DNA of 64,000 nt, taken from assembly GCF_964656455.1 (NCBI RefSeq), contig NC_135717.1, positions 152,199,793 to 152,263,792 of the forward strand, given 5' to 3'. Below, one piece after another: positions 15,813 to 27,735 of this stretch (position 1 is its first letter; the number at the start of each line of letters is the position of its first letter). The stretch comes from Halichoerus grypus (Eukaryota; Chordata; Mammalia; Carnivora; Phocidae). A model generated the notes under the pieces. It was not told where the DNA came from. It ran no database searches and worked only from the letters and a program-made list of their open reading frames with translations. The translations under genes were made by a program, and so were the position numbers.

Positions 15813-16761
15813 ATCTGCCTAATTCCCTTGTATCATATGAGTAAAATAAATTCTTTAAAACATGTTCATTTTATAATCTGTATGAGAGTCAGGAGTTTAC
15901 CTTTTTCTGAAAATGATCTTTTAATAAGATACATGGATCTCTTGTTATCTCTCTCCATTCCTGAAGACTTCTCAGCCAGGACTATCCCTGAAGACTCTTT
16001 TTTTTCATTGAGTTGTTAGGTTGTATAAAGGCATCACAATATATCTTTTAAAAATGACCCATAATTGGAAACTAAACTAATTCAAATGCACTGCCTTCCC
16101 CCCATTCAGATGAATGGGTACAAAGAGAATGAAGCCCTGCCAACTGCCAGGCTCTGTGCTGGGCACTTGGCATTCTGCAGGATATTTTTTGAATGCTTAC
16201 CCCAGTCACGCTACCTTCTCCAATGTTGGACTGGTAGTGTTCACCTTTCCCCCACAGGGAAAGGGACCCTATCCCAATTTTCCCCAGGAATAAAGCCTGA
16301 TTGGTCTGAGATTCTTATGGTAGTTCCAGTCCCCTTGCCAGTGACTGATGAGACATGCTGGGAGGTAGGGGCAGAGGAAGATATTCTAAAAAGGAAAGGT
16401 TTTGTGCTTTTGAAAATGCTGTATGGGGAAAAGCACACTTTTTTTTTTTTTTTTGAGTCTACATGTGATGCTTGGAACTATGGCAGCCACCTTGTGCTCA
16501 TGAGAGCGGCTAACCTAAGGACAAAATATGTCACACCAAACATGGAAGGGTAGAAAGGACAATTCCTGGGTTCTTGATAACATCCAAGGTAACCTACCCA
16601 GAGTAACACATAAGACAAAACCTGTATCCAAATCAAAATCTAGACCTACCTTCTCTCCCACACCACTTACCTCCTCTGTGTTTATTGTTAGTCAGTGAAT
16701 GAAGGTTAATTTCTCCTACTTCTTATTGTTATTTGTTTTTATCTTTTAAAATGTCTTAGGA
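15813..16761. other. Unassigned spacer with a T run
   Basis: A 162-codon frame at 16065-16553 crosses a 16-17 base T run at about 16439 and has no recognisable domain. A short MIR-like phrase (caggctctgtgctgggcact) lies near 16149. Nothing else could be named. Confidence 0.4.
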
Positions 16762-17200
16762 GGCCTTAGAGCCTAGTGGTTAAGAGCAAACTGTGGTATC
16801 AGGTGGACCTAGGTTTATTTTTTTTTTTTTAAGATTTTATTTATTTATTTGAGAGAGAGAATGAGAGAGAGAGAGCACGTGAGAGGGGGGAGGGTCAGAG
16901 GGAGAAGCAGACTCCCTGTTGAGCAGGGAGCCCGATGCGGGACTCGATCCCGGGACTCCAGGATCATGACCTGAGCCAAAGGCAGTTGCTTAACCAACTG
17001 AGCCACCCAGGCGCCCTGGACCTAGGTTTAAATCCTGCCTCTCTGTGACCTCAAGCAAGTCATTTAACCCTTTTATGCCTCATTTCCTCAAATATAGAAT
17101 GGGGATAACAATTCCCATGCTATAAGCTTGTGATGAGGACTAAGTGAAATTACATATGTAAAGGACTTATCACAGGTCCTGGCACATGATACATGCACAC
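16762..17200 (+). mobile_element. MIR split by a Can-SINE
   Basis: The left part (16762-16817) has gcctagtggttaagagcaaa. The right part (17031-17200) has aaatcctgcctctctgtgac, caagcaagtcatttaaccc, gaatggggataacaattccc and cctggcacatgata. The SINE at 16818-17016 interrupts it at box B. Confidence 0.85.
16818..17016 (-). mobile_element. Can-SINE (antisense), CCTGGAGTC type, with TSD
   Basis: Complete copy ending in ggcgccc. The perfect 14-bp TSD tggacctaggttta is at 16804-16817 and 17017-17030. It is inserted in a MIR. Confidence 0.96.
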
Positions 17201-18164
17201 AAAAAATTGATGATGTTTAAGATTACTACTATTACTGTGTCATGCAATATTATCCTACCTCTTCAACGGGCAGCCAGCATTTTGAATGTAAAGAAAGCAT
17301 CTTGTTCCCCATACATAGTGTGGTTTCATCAGTTGACTTCAGACTCATTAGAGCCTCCCCTCTTCATACTAAAGCTGGGAGCTCCCTTTCTTCCCGCCCA
17401 GATAGCCACCATCAAAGGAGCCCAAATCCCCAGGAGCACCTGTCATTCCTTGGGAGAGCCCAGCCTGGTTTTGTATCTACTCACATTGCCCCCACCACCA
17501 CTGCCCCCCCCCCCAGGGCCCTAAGAGCTTTAATGCTCATGTGGCTGCCTGGCAGGAGCAGAAAGATAAAACCCTACTTGTTCCCTCTCTCCACAATAAG
17601 ACCTTTGGCAATTTAGAGGGACACAGAGATAAAAGACTGGATTTTTTTTCTTTCTTTTCATTTTTTTTTCCCAAAAACAAATGGTGGTTTGTCTTCATCA
17701 GCCGCTCCTTCAGAGCCACACCAGTATCAAAGAGCCTGAAATCAGCAGAAAGCCAAGACAGGGGAGTTCTATCCCACCCAGTAGGGAATTTGCTTGCTTA
17801 CAGGAAAAACAGAAAAGGCTGGGAGAGGGGAGCTATACGCAAAGAGCCTCTCACTGGGGTGACCTAAGCTCACATCCCCCACCCAATTCCCAAAAGTTTG
17901 TTTTCTTAACATTTACTCTATGCCACTTGAAGCTTGGCACACAGACAAGACAAGGACAGTGAGGGAGACAGAGAAAGGAAAAGCTCAGCTTGTCTCATGG
18001 ATAAATCTTGAGTTGACTTGACATCTCATAGTCCAGAGAGCTTACTGTGCTGACAGCATTCAGTTGGGACTCTCAAGTCTGGTGTCAAGTTCTGCTCAAA
18101 GTCCATGTGACCACATGCAAATGGAAGAGGAATGAGAATAGTCTACCTGCATAACAACAGGGCC
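17201..18164. other. Unassigned spacer
   Basis: It contains a short C run near 17507-17516 and a pyrimidine stretch near 17641-17671. Overlapping short frames (17186-17524, 17541-17867) have no domain and pass through low-complexity sequence. No gene is supported. Confidence 0.4.
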
Positions 18165-18375
18165 TATTGTTTCTGGAGTATATCCTATGGATTGGGTCCT
18201 ATACTAAGTACCCAATACGTAACAACCATGGGGTAGCTGGGACTACTTTCCCCATTTACAGATGTGGATACCGCAGCTTACAGAGACCAAGTCAGTTGTC
18301 CAAGGCCACATCCTAAGAGGCAGAGGCAGGACTTAAACTCAGATCTGCACCAAAGTGTGTGTTCTTAACCAGATA
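18165..18375 (-). mobile_element. MIR (antisense)
   Basis: It has ccccatttacagatgtggat, accaagtcagttgtccaagg, gcaggacttaaactcagatc and gtgttcttaaccaga, in the order of a reversed MIR. Confidence 0.8.
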
Positions 18376-18444
18376 TTGTAAAGCTGCTTTCCACAGTGTG
18401 AGTGCATTCTGAAAAATGCCAAGCAATATACAATTTTAGGGCAC

Positions 18445-18905
18445 CTGTTATCCATTGAGTTGTACCTTCGAAAAATGTTATGCTGAAGTCCTAACCCCTA
18501 GTACCTGGAAAGTACTATTTGGAAATAGGGTCTTTTCAGATGTAATTAAGTGAAAATGAGGACATACCGGATTAGGGTAGGCCTAATACTAGGCTAGATA
18601 CTAGGGCTGGTATCCTTATAAAGAAGGGAAATTTGGATACACATACTCACAGAGGGAGGAGAGCCATGTGAAGACGGAGGGAGAAACTGGAGTGATGTTG
18701 CCACAAGCCCAGGAACATCAAAGATTGCTGGAAACCACCAGAAGCAAGGAAAAGGCAAGGAAGGAACCTCCTCCAGAGACTTTGAGAGAACATGGCATGG
18801 CCAACAACTTGATTTTGGACATCTGGCCTCCAGAACTGTGAGAACAGATTTCTGTTGTTTTAAATTTGTGACCCTTTGTTACGGCAGCCTTAGGAAATTA
18901 ATATA
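18445..18905 (+). mobile_element. MaLR-type solo LTR (MLT1-like), second copy
   Basis: It has the same order of signals as the LTR at 15345: gaagtcctaacccctagtac, atttggaaatagggtctttt, tatccttataaagaaggg, gcctccagaactgtgagaac, ggcagccttaggaaattaat. It is clearly diverged from the first copy, so this is family membership and not a recent duplication. Confidence 0.8.
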
Positions 18906-19625
18906 GCATCCGTCTTTGTGAGTTTGCAGAGTTTAAAGAGGTGGGGAAAAGGAGTTGCAGGGAGGGGAGAGGAAGGCAAGACAACTTTCAGAAAAATAAT
19001 ATAAAGACTATCTCTTGCATAGTGGCCTGGGGAATGAAGCAAGGATGCTAGCCACAAAAGACAGCTGGACAGAAGTTGGTGATAAAGGTAGGGAAATGAG
19101 GGGTTTAAGTGAAGTGAAGGGATGGAAAGGAGAGAGAGAGGATAATGGCAAGGAGTTTGATGGGTCAGCTCCATGAAAGGGAGAAGAGTCCAAGAAGGTT
19201 CTGACATTCCCTGCCAGGGAGGGAAAGGATTGAGAAAGAGCAGAACACTGCCATAGTCTGCCCCATGACCATGACCTTGCCCCATGCCACTGCCCCAGCC
19301 TTCTCACACCTCAACAGGACTCTTACATCAGACTCCTCTTCAGTTACTGCACTCAGGGAACATGTAGTCAGCACTCACTAAGTGACTGGCGCTGAAGATG
19401 GTGGGGGCGTGAGAACCAGAGAGCAGCACAAAGAACAAGGAACTAGAAGCCTCATCATTTCTTCAACCTGGATTGCTCTTCACCCCCTACCCAGTTGGTC
19501 TAGAAAGTATGTACTTAAAACTCCCTCCCATCCCAACTTGGATGAGGCATCAGCCCACCTCACTGGGCCCAAAACAACTTCCACATCTCTTTATCATAAT
19601 GTTTGGACATTATATTGTGTTTCTT
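18906..19625. other. Unassigned spacer
   Basis: Purine-rich around 18930-19200. Short frames on both strands are low-complexity shadows. No gene or named repeat. Confidence 0.4.
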
Positions 19626-19722
19626 TATATATATATACACACACACACACACAGATATGGATAGATAGGGAAGTAGAGAGATACACACACATAGATATCT
19701 ACCTATAGGTATAAATATAAAT

Positions 19723-19766
<44 letters not shown>

Positions 19767-19790
19767 GTAGATGATAGATAGATAGATAAT
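19626..19790. repeat. Compound microsatellite (TA)(CA) and (GATA)
   Basis: A (TA)5 and (CA)8 run at 19626-19652 is followed by degenerate gatag/cacac sequence and a (GATA)n array at about 19723-19766, with interrupted units to 19788. Tetranucleotide arrays of this length are usually polymorphic. Confidence 0.95.
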
Positions 19791-19799
19791 TATAGATAT

Positions 19800-19925
19800 A
19801 ATGGCTCCTCCATTAGAGTGTGAGCTTCTGGAAAGCAGTGTTCTATTCAACTCTATCTAGCCAGTGCTTTTGCAGAGCCTGGTGCACCATAGTTGGGTCA
19901 GTAAACAGTTGATCAATGAATGTCT
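19800..19925 (+). mobile_element. L2 3' end fragment
   Basis: It has gtgagcttctggaaagcagt, gcagagcctggtgcaccata and gatcaatgaatgtctgagg, the usual phrasing of an L2 3' terminus. Confidence 0.65.
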
Positions 19926-20017
19926 GAGGTATTTTAGAACTCAAACAACAAAAAGTATTAAGTAATAGAAAAATAGGCAAAGGACATAAACACATGATTT
20001 ACAAAATAAAAGAAATA

Positions 20018-22222
20018 GATGAGACCCTTTCCCTTAAGATCAGGAACATGTCAAGGATGCCCACTCTCGCCACTATTGTTCAACATAGTATTAGAAGTCC
20101 TAGCAATAGCAATCAGACAACAAAAAGAAATAAAAGGTATTCAAATTGGCAAAGAAGAAGTCAAACTCTCTCTTTTCACAGATGACATGATATTTTATGT
20201 GGAAAACCCAAAAGACTCCACCCCCAAATTACTAGAACTCATACAGCAATTCAGTAATGTGGCAGGATACAAAATCAATGCACAGAAATCAGTTGCTTTC
20301 TTATACACTAACAATGCAACTGTAGAAAGAGAAATTAGAGAAATGATTCCATTTACAATAGCACCAAAAACCGTAAGATACTTCGGAATAAACCTAACCA
20401 AAGAGGTAAAGGATCTATACTCTAGGAAATACAAAACACTCATGAAAGAAATTGAAGAAGACACAAAAAGATGGAAAAACATTCCATGCTCATAGATCGG
20501 AAGAATAAACATTTTTAAAATGTCTATGCTACCCAGAGCAATCTATACCTTCAATGCCATCCCGATCAAAATTCCAATGACATTTTTCAAAGTGCTGGAA
20601 CAAACAATCCTAAAATTTGTATGGAATCAGAAAAGACCCCGAATCGCTACAAAAATGTTGAAAAAGAAAAACAAAGTTGGGGGCATCACGTTGCCTGATT
20701 TCAAGCTATATGACAAAGCAGTGATCACCAAGACAGCATGGTACTGGCACAAAAACAGACATATAGACCAACAGAACAGAATAGAAAGCCCAGATATGGA
20801 CCCTCAACTCTATGGTCAAATAATCTTTGACAAAGCAGGAAAAAATATGCAATCGAAAAAAGACAGTCTCTTCAATAAATGATGCTGGGAAAATTGGACA
20901 GCCACACGCAGAAGAATGAAACTCGACCATTCTCTAACACCATACCTAAGATAAACTCAAAATGGATGAAAGACCTCAATGTGAGACAAGAATCCATCAA
21001 AGTCCTAGAGGAGAACATAGGCAATAACCTCTTCGACATCGGCCACAGCAACTTCTTTCAAGATACACCTCCAAAAGCTAGTGAAACAAAAGCAAAAATG
21101 AACTTTTGGGACTTCATCAAGATAAAAAGCTTCTGCACAGCAAAGGAAACAGTCAACAAAACAAAGAGGCAACCCACAGAATGGGAGAAGATATTTGTAA
21201 ATGACACTACAGATAAAGGGCTGGTATCCAAGATCTATAAAGAACTTCTCAAACTCAACACCCAAAAAACAAATAATCAAGTAAAAAAATAGGCAGAAGA
21301 CATGAACAGACACTTCTCTGAAGAAGACATACAAATGGCTAACAGACACATGAAAAAACGTTCATCAACATTAGCCATCAGGAAAATTCAAATCAAAACC
21401 ACATTGAGATACCACCTTACACCAGTTAGAATGGCAAAAATTGACAGGGCAAGAAACAACAAATGTTGGAGAGGTTGTGGAGAAAGGGGAACCCTCTTAC
21501 ACTGTTGGTGGGAATGCAAGTTGGTACAGCCATTTTGGAAAACAGTGTGGAGGTGCCTCAAAAAATTAAATATAGCGCTACCCTATGGCCCAGCAATTGC
21601 ACTCCTGGGTATTTACCCCAAAGACACAGATGTAGTGAAAAGAAGGGCCATATGCACCCCAATGTTCATAGCAGAAATGTCCGCAATAGCCAAACTGTGG
21701 AAAGAGCCAAGATGCCCTTCAACAGATGAATGGATAAGGAAGATGGGGTCGATATATACAATGGCATATTACTCAGCCATCAGAAAGGATGAATACCCAA
21801 CTTTTACATCAACATGGATGGGACTGGAGGAGATTATGCTAAGTGAAATAAGTCAAGCAGAGAAAGTCAATTATCATATGGTTTCACTTATTTGTGGAAC
21901 ATGGGACTAGCATGGAGGACATTAGGAGAAGGAAGGGAAAAATGAAGGGGGGTAATCGGAGGGGGAGATGAACCATGAGAGACTATGGACTCTGAGAAAC
22001 AAACTGAAGGTTTCAGAGGGGAGGGGGGTGGGGGGATGGGTTATCCCAGTGATGGGTAGTAAGGAGGGCATGTACTGCATGGAGCACTGGGTGTTATACG
22101 AAAACAATGAATCGTGGATCACCACATCAAAAACTAATAATGTATTGTATGGTGACTAACATAACATAATAAAATAAAAAGAATATAAAGTTTATATAGT
22201 GGTTAAAAAAACAAAAGAAAAC
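20018..22222 (+). mobile_element. 5'-truncated LINE-1 (sense) with TSD
   Basis: L1 homology begins at gagaccctttcccttaagat and ends with gtatggtgactaacataaca and an A-rich tail. The 10-bp TSD aaaagaaata is at 20008-20017 and 22223-22232. Between the first A-rich tail (to about 22180) and the TSD lies extra sequence, a candidate 3' transduction (see findings). It sits inside an older L1M. Confidence 0.85.
20024..21910 (+). pseudogene. Partial L1 ORF2 (RT to C-terminus)
   Basis: Four successive frames (20019-20495, 20520-20882, 20879-21292, 21302-21910) give the L1 RT from [20 protein letters not shown] through the catalytic [11 protein letters not shown] (FADD type with Ala to Thr, both Asp kept) to the cysteine-containing C-terminus ([32 protein letters not shown]). 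One stop (TAG at about 20494) and at least two frameshifts break it. No endonuclease is present, so it is inactive. Confidence 0.88.
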
Positions 22223-22870
22223 AAAAGAAATAAAAATGGTTCTCAATCACATGAAAAGATGCTTAAGTAGAGTCATAATAAGAGGAATGCAAGTTAAAGT
22301 TACACTGAGAAAGCATGTTTCACCTCTTAGACCAGCATTAGTGTGACAAGACACTGTGTTGGGAGGTTGCGGGACACAGGCAGGCTCCTCCCTGCTCACA
22401 GGAATGACGTAACCCGTAAGGAGGTCAATTAGGTAACGTCTATCAAAATTACAATTATGTTTACCCTTTGTCCAGCAACCCCACTTCCAGTGGGTAACTG
22501 CAGCGTATCTCACAGATAGAACTGCAAACATAAAACTGGAGTACGTACAAGCATTTTTGTAACAAGAGATCTGAAGTCATTCAAGGGCCCTTCTCTAGAG
22601 AACTGGGAAAATAAACTGTGGTGCTTGAATAAGAATGAGAAAAAATGAAGACTATATTCGTATTTGCTTCATTTGCACTAAGAAAGCCTGGTCGGAGCCG
22701 TAAGAAACTAATGCACGTGGCTCCTTAGGTGGGAACAGCAGATAACATAGATCGCTGGAGACAGGCAAGACTTCTTAAGGCATGACTTTCACATCATGTT
22801 GATTCTTGCACTGAGTAAATGTATTGCATGGTCAAATTATAATAATTTTAAACAGGTAAGTATACAATAT

Positions 22871-23434
22871 TAATAAATAACATGTAATTTAGTAGGTAAT
22901 ATGTAGAAGATAGAGTTAGAAGAATACTACACTGCTTTTGTACACTCCATGGAGAATAAAAATGACTCAAAACTCAGAATAGATTAAAATTTCAAAATAG
23001 CATTAAAATTTACCTATTGCCAATTTCCCATAAAACTAAAGAGGAGATCTGTTTTCCTTAAGAACAAAAACTGGGGTAAATAAATAATGCCAGTCAAAAG
23101 CCCTTAAGCCATCTGAAGGAAAAGTCCATTGGTCATTGCAGGGGATTTCACACGCTCAGGACACAAGTTACCTAACCACTCAGTTCTCTCATTTTCCCCG
23201 CTGACAATCTCATTGGAATTCTATTTATTTCCTAATTTCAGCCTCTTCTAGCCATTTTCAGTCTCTTCCCCAAACCCAATATCCTCACATGTCTTGAACT
23301 TTTCTAGACTTTTCCATATCATCCATCAAAGCCTTCCAAAATCTCTAGCTCAAGACACCTTTCACATTTTTATTTAAAATCTAGATTGGCTATCATAAGG
23401 CTGTAATGCCCTGCCTAACCCAGGATACTATAAC
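22871..23434. other. Unassigned A+T-rich spacer
   Basis: No gene or named repeat is recognised. Confidence 0.4.
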
Positions 23435-23620
23435 TCATTAAACCCCATAACAATCTCACAAGATAAAGACCATCATAATCCATTTTATTAGCATTTTACA
23501 GATGAGAAAAGGGAGCCTAGAGAGGTGGGGTGCTTTGTTCAAGGTTATGCTGTGTGGGGAGGTGGCGCCAGGATGGAAACCCTAGCAGTTTGACTTCAGA
23601 GCCCACTCTCACCACTACTG
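23435..23620 (-). mobile_element. MIR (antisense)
   Basis: It has catcataatccattttattagc, attttacagatgagaaaagg and cctagagaggtggggtgctt, followed by a decayed box B region. Confidence 0.75.
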
Positions 23621-23689
23621 CAACCCTAGGTGCCCCCCAAAATACTTTATGGCCTGTAGACCTTTTCTTCTGCTTCACATCCCTCCATT

Positions 23690-23850
23690 CATGCATTCGC
23701 TTGTCTATCAGACATCCATGGCCATCTACGGCATATAAGGCACTCTGCTAGGTGAAGGGGATACAGAGATTAAGGAGACAGTGGTCCTTAACTTTGAGAA
23801 GCTTATAGTACAGACAGAATACACAGATAAGCACACAACTCCATATACAG
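23690..23850 (-). mobile_element. L2 3' end (antisense)
   Basis: It has aaggcactctgctaggtgaa, ggatacagagattaaggaga and gaagcttatagtacagacag, the reverse of an L2 3' UTR. Confidence 0.65.
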
Positions 23851-24424
23851 GAAGTTCTGCAATGTGACCCTAGGAGAGGCCCCCCTGACCTACTTCTGCA
23901 TCTCTTGTTTTTCCTCCCCTGAACAGGAAGTCTTCATTTGGGGTCCTGTATCTATCACAACTGGAAAATCAACTCCATCGGGATTCTTCCAGGTAAAGTA
24001 AAGGGATCCAAACAGACTCACATGCTAACAACTATCAGATTTGGTCTTGGGGTCTGCTTTCCTGTAGCCTACAGTTTTATGGATGTCATTTCATGTTGAA
24101 ACAAGAACAAGGTAATTTGTGCTTTTGCTTCTGGCCACAAGAATCAGATTGAAAACAAAAGAAAAAGGAGACCTAATTTGAAAATACTTCTTACAAAAGA
24201 ACTCAGAGGGCTGAGCAGTAAAGAAGAGCCCTGAGATACTACCTGTTGCCCTTAAACTTCCTCTTCCTTATCACAGTCCAAAGGACTCATGTTCCCAACA
24301 TCATCGTGCTGACTAAGTGAGAATGGACAGCTTACTTACTAAACATGCAATTTTCCCTGTGATCTGCTCAGTCTCCACGGGGTAAGAGTGACTGCCCAAG
24401 TTCTATCCCCCAAATGAAGCACCA
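23851..24424. other. Unassigned spacer
   Basis: No gene or named repeat seen. Confidence 0.4.
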
Positions 24425-24575
24425 AAACTAGTCACACAAACCTGGGTTCAAAGCCAGACTCCGCCATTTACTGAGAAATCATCAGCATCAACTTCCTCAT
24501 CCGGAGAACGGGATTAATAATGAAGGTTTGGTAAGATAATACATACAGAGGCTCTCGCCTCAGGCATGACACAAA
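24425..24575 (+). mobile_element. MIR
   Basis: It has acctgggttcaaagccagac (box B), ccatttactgagaaatcatc, cttcctcatccggagaacgg and aatacatacagaggctctcg. Confidence 0.7.
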
Positions 24576-25289
24576 TTCAAAGCCTTCTTGGGACACTCTC
24601 TTAACCAGAGTCACTGCCAACTTCCACATGGAAACCCACTGAGCTCAGCTCCTGAGCATTAGCCCTGGTTCCCTCTGCCCAAGAAACCCATACTTATTTC
24701 TGCAGCTTTAGCCTGGGTCTAAAGCTGCAGAGGACAAGGAGGACAGGTTCTGGGGCCTGAAAAGAGAAAGGCTCAAAAGAGTCAGGGATTATCCAAGCTG
24801 CAGTCATACAGGCTGGGGTTTGGGCTGTACTCCAGACTGGGGATGCAGAGGGAGTACAGGGAGACCTGGGTGAAGGGAAATGCTGCAGTGTCCCTAGAGA
24901 TCACCCAAGGCAAACACTAGCAAAGCAGTAGCATCCAAAAAAATTATTTGGGAAAGAAATCACTATTCCCCAAAAAGTACCCAGGAAGTCACCTTGAGTA
25001 AAAAAAAAATCTGAACTTTATTGAACTGACCTACACTTCTGTATGGTTTGATATTGTTTTTAGTTTTAAATACATAGAGGCAAGGTGACGGTAGGGAATA
25101 GAAGATAGGCACCATATTCTTTCCCATGCTAATCTGACCTGGCCCATTAAATACCAAAAAGACTTCATCTTATGCATCTATGTCAGTACCCCAAACGCCT
25201 ACAGAGGTCAAACATATTAGAGAAATGAGCACCTGTACCAGGTAAGGAAACTGGAACATAAATGCCCTAGCCAAGTGTTGCCAGAAAGA
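24576..25289. other. Unassigned spacer
   Basis: No gene or named repeat. A short palindrome-like phrase (tctgcagctttagcctgggtctaaagctgcag, about 24700-24731) could form a small hairpin, but there is no sign of function. Confidence 0.4.
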
Positions 25290-25500
25290 AGTAGAGTCAG
25301 TGTTGCCAGGTGGATTTCTTTTTAATATATATAGATATATTTTAAGGAACTGGCTCACACAATTATGGGGGTTGGCAGTCCAATATTTGTAGGGCAGAAC
25401 GGAAATTCAAGTAATAGTTGATATTGCCATCTTGAGTCTGAATTCAGCAGGGCACAAATTACCTGTTGATGATTACGATGTAAACATACTGCTAATGTTA
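25290..25500 (-). mobile_element. MaLR-like LTR fragment (antisense)
   Basis: It has ttaaggaactggctcacaca, attatgggggttggcagtcc and gggcagaacggaaattcaag. It matches the pattern of the LTRs at 44800 and 61527, but only the start of the reversed element is preserved. Confidence 0.6.
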
Positions 25501-25827
25501 CTCAATCACCTTTAGACATACACAATAAGGACAAGAGATTTAGTTTTCCTGGGGGTGGGAGTGGATTTACCATCCTCCTGTATATTTCCATTACTGCTCA
25601 TTCATGAGGTCATGTAAGTAAATATTTATGTCTTTCTTCACCAATAGACTAGGATGTTTCTCAAAGGGTTGCTCACATACCAGAGACATCAAAATATTCT
25701 GGAATTCCTGTTAAATATTCAGATTCCTGGCCATTCCTTATCTACTACATCAGGAAATCTGTACTTTTAACAAGCACTCTCTTTTTTTTCTTGAGTGTAT
25801 GCTAGCATTTAAAAACCTACTGGACAG
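25501..25827. other. Unassigned spacer
   Basis: Nothing recognisable apart from the left TSD of the next SINE. Confidence 0.4.
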
Positions 25828-26032
25828 GGATGCCTGGGTGGCTCAGTGGGTTAAGTGTCTGCCTTCGGCTCAGGTCATGATCCCAGGATCCTGGGATCGA
25901 GTCCCGCATCAGGTTCCTTGCTCATTGGGGAGCCTGCTTCTCCCTCTGCCTGCCGCTCCCCATGCTTGTGTGCTCACTCTCTCTCTCTCTCTCTGACAAA
26001 TAAATAAAACCTTAAAAAAATAAATTAAAAAT
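25828..26032 (+). mobile_element. Can-SINE with imperfect TSD
   Basis: It has tgcctgggtggctcagtggg, gatcgagtcccgcatcagg, tctgcctgccgctccccatg and a (CT)n block before gacaaataaataaaacc. The 16-bp TSD at 25812-25827 and 26033-26048 differs at three positions, which indicates age. Confidence 0.93.
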
Positions 26033-26279
26033 AAAACACACTGGATAGAAATTATTTTCTCATTTTGTCCTTCAGTGACCAACAAAGTCCCCAACACCTA
26101 GTGGGAGCTTAACGAATGTTGTTGCACAAATTAATAAATACTGTCATTAGTTTACCCTTGGGTTCTCTTGTGGTATCTGTAAAAATCATAATGTTAAACT
26201 TATAATCTTGATCTCTTTGTTTTAGGTTATGACCAACTACTGTATAATCATCTATGTATGTGTCAATTAGCCCCACTAG

Positions 26280-26410
26280 ACTGGAACATTTCTTTGCATT
26301 TTTGCCATTCTTGTATTCACAGAGCCTAACCCAGTTACCAGTATAAGTTAGGTGCTCAGTAAATATTTTTTGAATGAGTAGATAGATGGATGAATGGACA
26401 GGTAAATAAA
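26280..26410 (+). mobile_element. L2 3' end
   Basis: It has cttgtattcacagagcctaa, taagttaggtgctcagtaaa and ttttttgaatgagtagatag. A second, weaker L2-like end lies at about 26056-26140 (agtccccaacacctagtggg). Confidence 0.65.
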
Positions 26411-26869
26411 GGTACCTTAACATAAACCACCTACAGTCTTATTAGGTTGTGAATATGTTTTACTTGCTGACCTCTGAGTTTCTCATCCTATCTTTCAGTA
26501 ATTCATAATTGCTACAGGTATTAGGAGTGCACCAAAAACTTCCACTTGCTATGGATTCAAACACAGTTAAGAGTCTATAACATGTAATTTCTGTAGCATT
26601 AACTAGATCTCTTTTATCACTTTCAGAAAAAATATATATCATGAGACCCATAATTCGGAGTCATGCTATTTTGGAGATGACCTTGAATCCTCTTCAAAGT
26701 ATAAACAAAACTATTCATAAGCTTGAGTGCTTAAACTATTACTATTACTGTTTTGTAATAAATTTTTCATGAAACTTCAAAACCAATCCAGTCCCAATAC
26801 CGTTTCAAGACATTCAGGTTAAGAATAACTGCTATAAATCACTTTACCTAAATCAGGTGGTAAAGATTT
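26411..26869. other. Unassigned A+T-rich spacer
   Basis: No gene or named repeat seen. Confidence 0.4.
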
Positions 26870-27440
26870 CTGTCTCCAGAATGACTAGAATTAGAAAGAC
26901 CGACAATAACAAGTGTTGATGAAGATGTGGAGCAACCCCAAGTCTCATAAGTTGCTGGTGGGAAACCAGCATTTACCCAAGAGAGATGAAAACACTTGTC
27001 AACAAAAAGACTTGCACAAGAATGTTTATAGCAGATCTATCCATAATAGACCCAAACTGGAAGTGACAGACTCAAATGTCCATCAGCAAGAGAAAGGAAA
27101 AAATGTGGTATCTGCACATAATGGGATAATACTTAGCAATAAAAAGGAACAAACTGATAACCTGTCCTGTCAAAATCATCATCTTGAATGAAACAAGAGG
27201 GTATTCTATAGAACATTTAGAAAAGGCAGAACTAATCTGTAGTGATAGAAATCAGAAGCATGATTGCCTCTGCAAAGAGCAGGTATTGACTGGAAAGGGA
27301 CACAAAGGAACTCTCCAGGTGAGAGAGAAAATTCTATATCTTGATTTGGCAATGGTTACATTTGTCAAAACCCACTGAATTGTTCATTTCAGATCTGTAC
27401 ATTTTTCTGTATGTACAATATATCTCATTTAAAGAATTTG
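26870..27440 (+). mobile_element. Old L1M 3' end
   Basis: Decayed ORF2 C-terminus phrases: gttgatgaagatgtggagca, aatgtttatagcagatctat, caaatgtccatcagcaagag and cttagcaataaaaaggaaca. A 3' UTR with tttgtcaaaacccactgaat and tatctcatttaaagaa follows. Confidence 0.8.
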
Positions 27441-27535
27441 TGCTTCTACATCAGCCAGAAATATCAAAGCATGATTGATCTTTTATACATTATGGTTTCA
27501 TTGTTGGGACCATTTTTCAGAAATCTAAGACTTTT

Positions 27536-27735
27536 TTTTTTTTTTTTAAAGATTTTATTTATTTATTTGAGAGAGAGAGAATGAGAGACAGAGAGCATGA
27601 GAGGGAGGAGGGTCAGAGGGAGAAGCAGACTCCCTGCTGAGCAGGGAGCCCGATGCGGGACTCGATCCCGGGACTCCAGGATCATGACCTGAGCCGAAGG
27701 CAGTCGCTTAACCAACTGAGCCACCCAGGCGCCCC
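27536..27735 (-). mobile_element. Can-SINE (antisense), CCTGGAGTC type, with TSD
   Basis: Complete and little diverged. The perfect 16-bp TSD gaaatctaagactttt is at 27520-27535 and 27736-27751. Confidence 0.97.

Larger units (their letters stand above)
19938..22870 (+). mobile_element. Old L1M 3' part, split by a younger L1
   Basis: The left part is at 19938-20017 (ataggcaaaggacataaaca). The right part, 22223-22870, resumes with aaatggttctcaatcacatg and runs through the decayed ORF2 C-terminus (accctttgtccagcaacccc, gaataagaatgagaaaaaat) into a 3' UTR-like stretch. The younger L1 at 20018-22222 interrupts it. The right boundary is approximate. Confidence 0.75.

Noticed and set aside
16065..16553. 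162-codon plus-strand frame
   Set aside because: No domain, it crosses a long T run that encodes a phenylalanine string, and there are no splice or start context signals.
19723..19790. Regular repeats resembling a CRISPR array
   Set aside because: The units are 4 bp with no spacers, so this is a microsatellite; the genome is mammalian.
27640..27735. tRNA gene-like A and B boxes in SINE heads
   Set aside because: These are the tRNA-derived 5' parts of Can-SINEs; no complete cloverleaf with an anticodon arm was seen.
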